From: Bacteroidales bacterium
GTDB taxonomy: Bacteria; Bacteroidota; Bacteroidia; Bacteroidales; P3
DNA: 41,770 nucleotides
Reading direction: 5' to 3'
Assembly (NCBI GenBank): GCA_017613375.1
Contig: JAGADZ010000042.1
Coordinates: 1 to 41,770, forward strand
Each line of letters starts with the position of its first letter. Positions within the stretch are counted from its first letter, which is position 1. Positions 34,301-41,770 of this stretch are shown piece by piece. The position numbers and the translations under genes are program-made. Below the pieces are notes generated by a model, which saw nothing but the letters and a program-made list of their open reading frames with translations, was not told the DNA's origin and made no database searches.

Positions 34301-36808
34301 TTATCTGATTTTTGCATTCAGTTTTGTCTCAAAACCATTCTGCAATTTATTCATTACTGATTCTATCTGTTTATCTGTCAAGGTTTTTTCCTTATCCTGC
34401 AAAATAAAACTGACAGCATAAGACTTATACCCGTCGGCGATGCCCTTGCCTTTGTAAACATCAAAGAGAGAAACCTCTTTCAGCAATTTTTTCTCTGTAG
34501 ACCTTGCCACTTCCTCAATCTCAGCAAACGTAACTTTATTCTCCAGCACCAAAGCCAAATCACGCCGTACCTCTGGGAATTTAGGTATCTCCGAATATGT
34601 GACATCCTTGGTCGGCAGAGATTTTATGAGCAAATCCCAGTTAATATCGGCATAGTAGACATCTTGTTTGCAGTCCATGCGTATCAACGTCTCTTTTGAT
34701 ATTTTTCCGACAACGGCAAGTTGTTTTTGACTATCTTTGAAACGATAGGCAAGACCCTCTGCGAGGAAATGTTCTCCAGCAGGCACCGTCTGCAGACGGC
34801 CCATAGGCAGTCGCAACCGACGCAAGATATTTACCAGATGTTCTTTTGCATCATAGAAATCAACTTTCTCGCTCTTACCACGCCAACTTTCAACATGTTT
34901 GTCACCTGTCATGAATAATGTGAGGTGTTGCGTTTCCGTGTACCGTTTAGTGACGTCGTTATATGTGACATTAGCATCAGTACTTTCAATTTTATCACTG
35001 TTTTTCGCATAACTACGTCCAAACTCATAAATCTTCTGGTTGAAGATTTTATGATTCATATTATACACTATGCATTCAAGGCCGTTGTACAGAAGAGTCT
35101 GACGCATCACATTCAATTCCTTGGACAATGGATTCAATATACATACCGATTGAGAAGCCGGGAAATCTTCATTATCCTCGTAGTATGCGCTCTTGGTAAG
35201 AGAATTGTTCATTATTTCATTGAATCCGTTGTAGGACAGATAGTCTGACGCGATATTCTTTATTTTCTGCGGATTCGGTTTTATGCCATAAGAGAGACAA
35301 CTGTTAAGACGCTCATCAAATGTAATGTTATTGTAACCATAAATACGCATGATTTCCTCAACGACATCACATTCTCTATAAACATCAACCTTACACGTAG
35401 GAATACGGAGCGACATTCCCTCTCTGTCTTCACGTACTATATCGATATCAAGAGACTGTAAAGCAGTACGGATTGCCGGCAAAGGAATCTCCTTGCCTAT
35501 CAAATCAGCTATACGTCTAAAATTAATTTCAACCTCGGCTTTCTGTATAGGTTCTGGATAGATGTCCACGATGTCACCACAAATCTCACCTCCGGCAAGA
35601 AGCTTAACAAGATATGCAGCCCTGCGGACGGCCCATTCCGTTATATTAGGATCACATCCACGTTCATACCTGAACGAAGCATCCGTCTTCAGTCCCTGAC
35701 GCTTGGAGGTCTTACGAATACTGACCGGGTTGAAATAGGCACTCTCTATGAAGATGTTGCGAGTTTCCATTGTAACACCTGATTTCTCGCCTCCAAACAC
35801 ACCGGCGATACACATACCCTCTTTCTCGTTACAAATCATCAAGTCCCTACCGTCAAGCTTACGCTCCACTCCGTCAAGGGTGACAAAAGGAGTGTCCTGA
35901 GGCAACCTGCGGACTATCACATGATTTCCCTCAATCTTGTCAGCATCGAATGCATGAAGAGGCTGGCCAACCTCCATGAGGATAAAATTGGTAATGTCGA
36001 CAATATTGTTTATAGGTCGCAATCCGACAGTGCGGAGTTTATCTTTCAGCCAGTCGGGCGATTCCTGTACATTGACATTCTTTATTGTCAATCCGCTGTA
36101 GCGAGGACATAATTCAGGTTCTTCGACTGTTACTTTTACCGCTTGCGATGGCGACACACCGCTTTTTGTGTTAACCGTCAACGTTGTGTCAATCTCAGGC
36201 CATTTTATTGAAAGGTTCTCACCGTTTCTTGTATTCAATACAGCCACAATATCTCTGGCGACACCGATATGCGACGTAGCGTCGCTTCTGTTGGCTGTGA
36301 TGGCCACCTCAAGTGTGTAATCGTCCTTGACACCGAAATACTCACGTGCGGGCATTCCCACAGGTGCGTCGTCGGGGAGCACCATAATTCCGTCGTGGCT
36401 GTTGCCGAGTTGTAATTCATCTTCGGCACATAACATTCCCTCGCTGACAGCTCCGCGCAATTTACCCTTCTTTATCTCGTAAAACTCAGTTTCCGAGGTC
36501 CATATCTTGGTACCGATAGTAGCACAGACCACTTTCTGTCCGGCAGCGACATTCGGAGCGCCACATACAATATTCAGAGGTCTCTCGCCTCCGATGTCCA
36601 CTGTCGTCAGATGCAGATGGTCTGAATCCGGATGCGGTTCACATGTAAGCACTTGCGCTATTACAACATGTTCCAATCCACCCTTTATCGTCTCCACTTT
36701 CTCTACACCTTCAATCTCCAATCCTGAAAAAGTCAGCAGGTCGTCAAGTTCCTGCGGTGTCGCAGAAGTGTCGACATAATCTTTCAACCAGTTATATGAA
36801 ACTTTCAT
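34301..36808 (-). CDS. pheT: Phenylalanyl-tRNA synthetase beta subunit
   Basis: 835 residues, slightly longer than the usual ~800. Domains in order: N-terminal MKVSYNWLKDYVD, the EMAP-type tRNA-binding fold (about 40-150: HVVIAQVLTCEPHPDSDHLH), B1/B5 and B3/B4 editing region (VDITNFILMEVGQPLHAFDA), B5 (INFRRIADLIGKEIPLPAIR), the catalytic-like core, and the C-terminal FDX-ACB anticodon-binding domain (FPEVRRDLALVLENKVTFAE). With PheS it charges tRNA-Phe and edits Tyr-tRNA-Phe. pheS is not adjacent, which is common in Bacteroidota. The gene lies 11 bases after the small lipoprotein gene. Confidence 0.96.
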   Translation of the reverse strand: MKVSYNWLKDYVDTSATPQELDDLLTFSGLEIEGVEKVETIKGGLEHVVIAQVLTCEPHPDSDHLHLTTVDIGGERPLNIVCGAPNVAAGQKVVCATIGTKIWTSETEFYEIKKGKLRGAVSEGMLCAEDELQLGNSHDGIMVLPDDAPVGMPAREYFGVKDDYTLEVAITANRSDATSHIGVARDIVAVLNTRNGENLSIKWPEIDTTLTVNTKSGVSPSQAVKVTVEEPELCPRYSGLTIKNVNVQESPDWLKDKLRTVGLRPINNIVDITNFILMEVGQPLHAFDADKIEGNHVIVRRLPQDTPFVTLDGVERKLDGRDLMICNEKEGMCIAGVFGGEKSGVTMETRNIFIESAYFNPVSIRKTSKRQGLKTDASFRYERGCDPNITEWAVRRAAYLVKLLAGGEICGDIVDIYPEPIQKAEVEINFRRIADLIGKEIPLPAIRTALQSLDIDIVREDREGMSLRIPTCKVDVYRECDVVEEIMRIYGYNNITFDERLNSCLSYGIKPNPQKIKNIASDYLSYNGFNEIMNNSLTKSAYYEDNEDFPASQSVCILNPLSKELNVMRQTLLYNGLECIVYNMNHKIFNQKIYEFGRSYAKNSDKIESTDANVTYNDVTKRYTETQHLTLFMTGDKHVESWRGKSEKVDFYDAKEHLVNILRRLRLPMGRLQTVPAGEHFLAEGLAYRFKDSQKQLAVVGKISKETLIRMDCKQDVYYADINWDLLIKSLPTKDVTYSEIPKFPEVRRDLALVLENKVTFAEIEEVARSTEKKLLKEVSLFDVYKGKGIADGYKSYAVSFILQDKEKTLTDKQIESVMNKLQNGFETKLNAKIR

Positions 36809-36819
36809 AATCTATATTA

Positions 36820-37314
36820 TTATTGTTTATTTTCAATTCTCATCACTCCCCGTGCCCTATAGCTATAAGTGTCGTTCATCTTGAAATAGCATCTTACGCC
36901 GTCAGGTCCACATGCGTTACAATGCGATTCCGAACAAGGAGTGGAAGTCCAGTAGAACGTACCGTTCTCAAGGAATAGCGGTAGCTTTTTGTCACGAAGA
37001 GTGTTATTTATCAGAGATCTGTATTTCCTCAACAAAATCATTTCCTCTTTTGTAGGCAAGGTCCATTTTGTACCATTTACTGTTTGCAGATTCGAAGCCC
37101 ATACAACGGCGGAATCAGCATTCAAAGCAACAGCCTCGTCCAGTGACAATATCATTGTCGGATGACCTTCACTGTTGACAGAGACAACAATACCCTTAAT
37201 GTCTCCGTCCTTATACAAATCACCCGCTCTCTGTTCTCCGCTGCATCCCGTAAAAAAAAGCGACACAACAAAAAGCAGCAATGTCCTATTACAAATCAGT
37301 TTTTTCAACCTCAT
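36820..37314 (-). CDS. Small exported lipoprotein with DUF1566/FISUMP-like domain
   Basis: 164 residues. The signal peptide ends in a good lipobox, FFTGCSGE (Cys about residue 24), so it is a lipoprotein. The mature part has the C-lectin-like pattern seen in Lcl/DUF1566 proteins: GIVVSVNSEGHPTMILSLDE, NGTKWTLPTKEEMILLRKYR, TFYWTSTPCSESHCNACGPD and RARGVMRIE. Four Cys in the CSESHCNAC region and its neighbourhood could form disulfides or a metal site. Its ATG lies inside the 3' end of the GT-C glycosyltransferase gene (26-base overlap), so expression is probably coupled. Function unknown. Confidence 0.8.
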   Translation of the reverse strand: MRLKKLICNRTLLLFVVSLFFTGCSGEQRAGDLYKDGDIKGIVVSVNSEGHPTMILSLDEAVALNADSAVVWASNLQTVNGTKWTLPTKEEMILLRKYRSLINNTLRDKKLPLFLENGTFYWTSTPCSESHCNACGPDGVRCYFKMNDTYSYRARGVMRIENKQ

Positions 37315-38848
37315 GATTCACCGTATCTATCTCTGTTATTATTTCCTGTTCTTTTTTCTCATATAATTTGTAGCTGCGAGTCGGGATATCTGTGTCTGAA
37401 TATCCGCCACGGGCAACCTGTCGCGAATCCATTCCATAATGTGTAAGCAAGTGTTGATTATCCGCCGTCGTATCAAATTCTATAAGCTTGTAGCGGTAGA
37501 AATACTCCGCCACTTCCCCCTCGTCAAGCACCTCCTTGGTAACCGAGATTCTTTCACCCTCTTCCAGATATGGCAATATCAAACGCATATCCGACAATAG
37601 ATTATGGTTTGAATTCACCTTATGTATACTGTTAAGATTCAATATAAAGCCCGATCCAAACAGCAATATGGCCAGACCTCGCAACACACGCATGGCGGTT
37701 TTATTCATACGCTCAAGCCAATCTTCGAGCAGGTCATATAGCAGACAAGCCATTGCAATAGCGAAGAAAGGCAATGTCGGAACAATGTAAAACTCCTGTT
37801 GTTTAAGTCCCATCATAATAGGTAAAACACCAGAGAATGCCATTGCCAGAAACAGCCATCCATATTTAGCACGTTCTATCTGACTGGCAGTGAGTTTGTC
37901 ACGGTATCTCCAAAAAAGCATATGCCAGTAGAAAGGTCTGTTTTTAATACGGATTATGCACAAAACAGCGGTAACAACCAGAGGTATGATACCTTGAACA
38001 AAAAGGACATAAATAATATAGAAACGTGATGCCACAGTCTGAACATGCAATACACCTCCAATCATCTGATGATGCAAATAGTCATACAGGTGTTGGTATA
38101 TTTCAGGCGACAAAATGATGGCGACAAAGAAAGTCACCATCCAAACAGCAAGTATGACCACTGTGGTAAAGACAGGGAACAGTATACGTTCTCTGCGTAC
38201 AATCAACCAATAGAAAATCGGGAAGAAAATGGGGAACAGCCCTGAGAATCCCTTTACCATAAAGGCGAGCTCCATCATAATGGCAGCAAAAACGATCCAT
38301 GCTGTACGACTCAATTTGTATGGGCCCGTCTTTTTCCCTAACGCCAGACGTGAATTAGCGATGAACGATGCCCTTGCCGACTTCAACAGAAAGGCTATCG
38401 AGAGCAGTATAAACATTGTCATGGTACTTTCCAACAAATTGTTGGTCGCCGACCACGACACTATAGGGATTGTTATCCAACACATAAGAGGGAGCCATCC
38501 CGTGCGATGAGAAAGGCCGATAAGGCTCCAAATCCAAATCATCAAAGCAGCAATGATAAAGTATGTCATTACCGAGTACACTTTTTCAGCCATAAAGGAA
38601 TTGTTGCCGAAAAGCGAGTACCATTGACTCTCGAGCCAATAGCCGAGTGGCATATAATTCAAACGTTCAGGATTGCCAGGAGCATTCATTGAAGGAAGCC
38701 AGAAATCCTCAAAGCCCTCTGCCATACGCTGTGACACCACAGCATTCTCCATTCCAGCGCGCGATATACCTTCTGACAGGAACGATCCGGAAATAAAAAG
38801 AAGGAACGCTCCTATAACAATGAAGTATAAACTCGTCTGTTTTTTCAT
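37289..38848 (-). CDS. ArnT/PMT-like GT-C glycosyltransferase
   Basis: 519 residues with about 10-12 membrane helices and a C-terminal soluble domain. The first loop has SEGISRAGMENAVVSQRMAE followed by NAPGNPERLNYMPLGYWLES, matching the position of the DExxYAE...P.LNYPPLxYWL pattern of the ArnT/PMT family, but with Glu/Ser/Gly variation in the acidic motif. Such enzymes move a sugar from a polyprenyl phosphate to lipid A, glycan or protein in the periplasm. The substrate is unknown here. The order is glnS, this gene, then the lipoprotein gene, in which its 3' end overlaps. It is the second GT-C enzyme in the window. Confidence 0.88.
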   Translation of the reverse strand: MKKQTSLYFIVIGAFLLFISGSFLSEGISRAGMENAVVSQRMAEGFEDFWLPSMNAPGNPERLNYMPLGYWLESQWYSLFGNNSFMAEKVYSVMTYFIIAALMIWIWSLIGLSHRTGWLPLMCWITIPIVSWSATNNLLESTMTMFILLSIAFLLKSARASFIANSRLALGKKTGPYKLSRTAWIVFAAIMMELAFMVKGFSGLFPIFFPIFYWLIVRRERILFPVFTTVVILAVWMVTFFVAIILSPEIYQHLYDYLHHQMIGGVLHVQTVASRFYIIYVLFVQGIIPLVVTAVLCIIRIKNRPFYWHMLFWRYRDKLTASQIERAKYGWLFLAMAFSGVLPIMMGLKQQEFYIVPTLPFFAIAMACLLYDLLEDWLERMNKTAMRVLRGLAILLFGSGFILNLNSIHKVNSNHNLLSDMRLILPYLEEGERISVTKEVLDEGEVAEYFYRYKLIEFDTTADNQHLLTHYGMDSRQVARGGYSDTDIPTRSYKLYEKKEQEIITEIDTVNHEVEKTDL

Positions 38849-38881
38849 TGATATTGAAATTTGGATTACGAATTAATAAAA

Positions 38882-40582
38882 TCAGCCATTCACTTTTGCC
38901 CAGCTGTCCTTCAATGTACAGGTTCTGTTGAATACCATCCGACCGTCCTTGCAGTCATTATCTGTACAGAAATAGCCAAGACGCTCAAACTGGAACCTCC
39001 TAGGCGACTCCACGCCATTCTCTATATTGCCCGTCCTTACCTCTTCTGCCAGACAAGGCTCCAACTTACAGTTTTCCAGCACCTTCAAGGAATCAGGGTT
39101 AAGATTTTCAAGGAAAGTATGACCCTCTTCGACATCGTCAGGCGATTCTGCAGCGAAGAGACGGTCAAACAAGCGTACTTCAGCATCCACTGCATGGCGG
39201 GCCGAAACCCAGTGTATCGTTCCCTTTACCTTTCTACCGTCAGGCGAGTCTCCTCCCCTCGTCGCAGGGTCATAGGTACAGTGAATACATGTCACATTAC
39301 CCTCACTGTCTTTCTCCACGCTCTGGCATGTGACAAAATATGCATAACGCAGACGCACTTCGTTGCCTGGCGACAGTCTGAAATATTTCTTGGGAGGATT
39401 CTCCATGAAATCGTCACGTTCGATATAAAGTTCCTTGCAGAATGGCACTTCGCGCATACCGTCAGCTTCGTTCTCCGGATTGTTCACGGCACTCAACATT
39501 TCCACTTTGTCATCAGGATAGTTGTCGATCACCACCCTCACCGGGTTCAAGACTGCCATACGTCTGGGCGCTACCTTGTTGAGATGCTCACGCAGGGCGA
39601 ATTCGAGTAAAGAATAGCTGATAACATTGTCTCTTTTAGCGACGCCTATCCTGTCGCAGAAACTGCGGATAGCCTCCGGTGTATAGCCTCTGCGGCGGAA
39701 ACCGCATATTGTAGGCATTCGTGGGTCGTCCCATCCGCTCACATAGCCTTCCTTGACCAATTGCAGCAGTTTTCTCTTCGACATAACAGTATAGTCAAGA
39801 TTCAACCGAGCGAATTCATATTGATGTGAAGGGAATATTCCCAACTGTTCTATGAACCAGTCATACAAAGGACGATGAATATCGAATTCCAAAGTACATA
39901 TCGAGTGGGTGATACCCTCTATCGAATCGCTCTGACCATGTGCATAGTCGTACATCGGGTAGATGCACCATTTGTCACCGGTACGATGATGTGTTGCATG
40001 GAGGATTCTATACATTATCGGGTCACGGAACTGCATATTCGGATGAGCCATATCGATCTTGGCGCGCAACACCCTGCTGCCGTCGGCAAATTCGCCGGCC
40101 TTCATCCTTTCAAACAGGTCGAGGTTCTCCTCGACCGAGCGGTTTCTGTAAGGGCTATCCTTACCGGGTTCCGTTACTGTTCCTCTATTCTGTCGTATTT
40201 CTTCCAAAGACTGGTCATCGACATATGCCAGTCCTTTCTTTATCAAAACACAAGCCCACTCATACAGCTGGTCGAAATAATCCGATGCATAATGCACTCC
40301 AGCCCATTGAAATCCCAGCCATCTGATATCGTTCTGAATTGAATCCACATACTCTGTATCCTCTTTCACAGGATTCGTATCGTCGAAACGCAGATTAGTC
40401 TTACCGCCATACTTTTCAGCGAGACCGAAATTAAGACAAATGGATTTTGCATGCCCGATGTGCAGATAACCGTTAGGTTCTGGTGGGAAACGTGTCAAAA
40501 TAGTCTTGTAACGACCATCTTTCAATCCTTCTTCGATTATTTCCTCAAGGAAATTCAGCTGTTTTTCGTTCCTCTCTTCCAT
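38882..40582 (-). CDS. glnS: Glutaminyl-tRNA synthetase
   Basis: 566 residues, class I. HIGH is at 41-44 in [20 protein letters not shown]; the KMSKS-equivalent is [31 protein letters not shown] and [20 protein letters not shown] are the Gln-type recognition blocks that separate it from GluRS. The two-barrel anticodon domain (from about residue 340) ends [16 protein letters not shown]. It attaches Gln to tRNA-Gln directly, so this lineage need not rely only on the transamidation route for tRNA-Gln. A palindrome at 40647-40666 and a -7 element at 40671-40678 precede it. Confidence 0.96.
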   Translation of the reverse strand: MEERNEKQLNFLEEIIEEGLKDGRYKTILTRFPPEPNGYLHIGHAKSICLNFGLAEKYGGKTNLRFDDTNPVKEDTEYVDSIQNDIRWLGFQWAGVHYASDYFDQLYEWACVLIKKGLAYVDDQSLEEIRQNRGTVTEPGKDSPYRNRSVEENLDLFERMKAGEFADGSRVLRAKIDMAHPNMQFRDPIMYRILHATHHRTGDKWCIYPMYDYAHGQSDSIEGITHSICTLEFDIHRPLYDWFIEQLGIFPSHQYEFARLNLDYTVMSKRKLLQLVKEGYVSGWDDPRMPTICGFRRRGYTPEAIRSFCDRIGVAKRDNVISYSLLEFALREHLNKVAPRRMAVLNPVRVVIDNYPDDKVEMLSAVNNPENEADGMREVPFCKELYIERDDFMENPPKKYFRLSPGNEVRLRYAYFVTCQSVEKDSEGNVTCIHCTYDPATRGGDSPDGRKVKGTIHWVSARHAVDAEVRLFDRLFAAESPDDVEEGHTFLENLNPDSLKVLENCKLEPCLAEEVRTGNIENGVESPRRFQFERLGYFCTDNDCKDGRMVFNRTCTLKDSWAKVNG

Positions 40583-40646
40583 CTTTTTATATTATTACAT
40601 TACAGATGCATTTCTGTAGCACCCTGATTCATAAATGTATATTTAC

Positions 40647-40666
40647 TCCGTATATCCCTATACGGA
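40647..40666. repeat. Perfect 8-4-8 palindrome in the glnS leader
   Basis: TCCGTATA (40647-40654) and TATACGGA (40659-40666) are perfect inverted copies around the loop TCCC. The palindrome lies immediately downstream of the -7 element, at or just after the predicted start of the glnS transcript, so it is either an operator or a 5'-end RNA hairpin. Confidence 0.6.
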
Positions 40667-40670
40667 CTTA

Positions 40671-40678
40671 CAAATTTA
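40671..40678 (-). promoter_or_regulatory. Candidate -7 promoter element for glnS
   Basis: Minus-strand TAAATTTG matches TAnnTTTG about 90 bases before the glnS ATG at 40582. No clear -33 TTTG is found. The adjacent palindrome begins 4 bases downstream. Confidence 0.45.
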
Positions 40679-40825
40679 CATAAATATTCTGAAATATACA
40701 CAGAGCGTCAAAAACTTTTTCATCAAACACGGATTATCAAGAATTAACCATTGACTAATTCTAAGAGAATAGGTGTATGAATCCAATACGAGAATGCTGC
40801 TCCTCTTTACATAATGTTAAACGAA

Positions 40826-41770
40826 CTAACCTTTCTTTATCACCAACTTTCTTGATACTGACCCCTGTACTGTACGTATTGTTATTGTGTATGTTCCGTT
40901 CGGCCAGGCGGAAGTATCGACTTTCAGTGTAGTGCCATTACCTTCGGCTGTAGTTATGCGTTGCCCTTTGACATTGTAGGCCTCGACGGAGAGGATTTCG
41001 CACTCGGCTGTCACAGTCACGGAGTTTGTCGCTGGATTGGGGACAATTGAGACTCTCTGTTGTGCAAAAGGTGCTATGCCTGTCGTGTCATGGTCAGCGG
41101 TGTCGTTGGGGTTCACGCCTGTTGTTGTGAAGTCCACACGCTCCCAATCGGAGTACATCTCCGTGTAGTCACACCATGTACGCACATATGCCGTGTATGC
41201 CGTGCCGGGCTGAAGGCTGTCAAGCATTCTGGAACAGTTGCCTGTGCCGAGGCTTTGGATGGGACTCAAGAGTTTTCCTTCTCCGTGGCTGAAGCCGGCA
41301 GGGCTATATTCAAGTTCCGAGTAGTCCGAGAGGCTCGTCATACGCCAGAAGACAATGGCGGTGCTGTCGGTAATGTCCGTGACGGCGACGTTCTGCGGCA
41401 TGTCGCAGTTCAAGGCAGTGGAGAAGAATGCCACTGTGGGCTCTGTGTAGACGCTGTCTGTGGAGCAGAAGCTGCTGACATGGACCTCGTATTCGAAGTC
41501 AGGGGCGAGGTTCTGGAAATGTATGCTGTCGCCATAGAAGTTGTCTATGATGATTCCAGTCCCCGGAGTGAATCCCGCTGGGCCAAACTCAATCCTGCGA
41601 TACAGTGAGCTTACTGGGTTGTCCCACATAATATCCACGCTTGTATTCCTCACATTCCGAATCTTCAGCGGCGGAATCACAAAGCACGGCGGTGGCGCGA
41701 TGATGAGAAAATGCCGTCCCCATTCATAAAACTCTCCATCTCCCGGATGTGGATGAAATATGGTTCCATA
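40826..41770 (-). CDS. C-terminal part of an FN3-repeat protein with type IX secretion sorting domain
   Basis: The frame is open from the right edge, so the start lies outside the window; 314 residues are seen. Two fibronectin-III-like repeats of about 90-95 residues share landmarks: RRIEFGPAGFTPGTG and LAPDFEYEVHVSSFC in one, ELEYSPAGFSHGEG and LQPGTAYTAYVRTWC in the other. After a TTTGVNPNDTADHDTTG linker comes the Por-type sorting domain VSIVPNPATNSVTVTAECEI ending YTITIRTVQGSVSRKLVIKK. The protein should therefore pass the outer membrane through the type IX system and be attached to the surface or released. The part carrying any enzyme or binding domain is not visible. The open frame upstream of 41680 (an in-frame GTG) shows that 41680 is not the real start. 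Confidence 0.9.
   Translation of the reverse strand, partial: YGTIFHPHPGDGEFYEWGRHFLIIAPPPCFVIPPLKIRNVRNTSVDIMWDNPVSSLYRRIEFGPAGFTPGTGIIIDNFYGDSIHFQNLAPDFEYEVHVSSFCSTDSVYTEPTVAFFSTALNCDMPQNVAVTDITDSTAIVFWRMTSLSDYSELEYSPAGFSHGEGKLLSPIQSLGTGNCSRMLDSLQPGTAYTAYVRTWCDYTEMYSDWERVDFTTTGVNPNDTADHDTTGIAPFAQQRVSIVPNPATNSVTVTAECEILSVEAYNVKGQRITTAEGNGTTLKVDTSAWPNGTYTITIRTVQGSVSRKLVIKKG

Noticed and set aside
38861-39610. 249-residue plus-strand open frame
   Set aside because: Antisense to glnS, which is complete and motif-rich.

Overview
The window looks like a chromosomal segment of a Bacteroidales (Bacteroidota) bacterium. Supporting signs are: a C-terminal type IX secretion sorting domain; a long-headed AtpB typical of the phylum; a DUF2723 membrane protein; the agmatine deiminase/N-carbamoylputrescine amidase pair; the near absence of clear Shine-Dalgarno sequences; and several upstream matches to the Bacteroidota -7 promoter element TAnnTTTG. 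I cannot name the genus. There are no rRNA or tRNA genes, no CRISPR array, no transposase and no integrase that I can see. No gene-free stretch exceeds 300 bases, so this is a dense, mostly core-genome region.

Layout. 1-8776 is all minus strand: a cut-off atpB, a small helix-type protein, a giant DUF2723 GT-C membrane protein, arginine deiminase, a small membrane-anchored unknown, and an S41 C-terminal processing protease. 8915-13505 is a plus-strand run: SppA, a secreted SUMF1-fold protein, AguB and AguA. 13517-16572 (minus) is a compact three-gene accessory unit: a membrane serine/threonine kinase with periplasmic MORN-like repeats, a secreted SUMF1/C-lectin-fold protein and a secreted coiled-coil protein. 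It has the best -33/-7 promoter in the window. 16805-19416 (minus) holds an HtrA-type protease and a MATE exporter. 19534-23138 (plus) is a GDP-heptose unit: a GT4 glycosyltransferase, HddA, GmhA and HddC.

23144-30638 (minus) is a long housekeeping run: YggS, YitT, Rpe, RlmI-type methyltransferase, FolE, LolA-like, DUF3298, TsaB and a lone DppB-type permease. TopB follows on the plus strand at 30747-32696. 32778-40582 (minus) runs GlnRS, an ArnT/PMT-like GT-C glycosyltransferase, a small lipoprotein, PheT, a protein built of 25-residue repeats, and an RsuA/RluB pseudouridine synthase. The right edge is the C-terminal part of an FN3/T9SS secreted protein.

How the genes work together. ArcA degrades arginine to citrulline. 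AguA and AguB take agmatine to putrescine. The heptose unit makes most of GDP-D-glycero-alpha-D-manno-heptose for a surface glycan, but GmhB is not in the window. Two GT-C enzymes, LolA-like, HtrA, SppA and the S41 protease all belong to envelope assembly and quality control.

The two loci most worth following as possibly undescribed are the kinase/SUMF1/coiled-coil unit (13517-16572), whose two secreted products share nearly the same signal peptide, and the 25-residue-repeat protein (33841-34260). No clear new defence or mobile system is visible.
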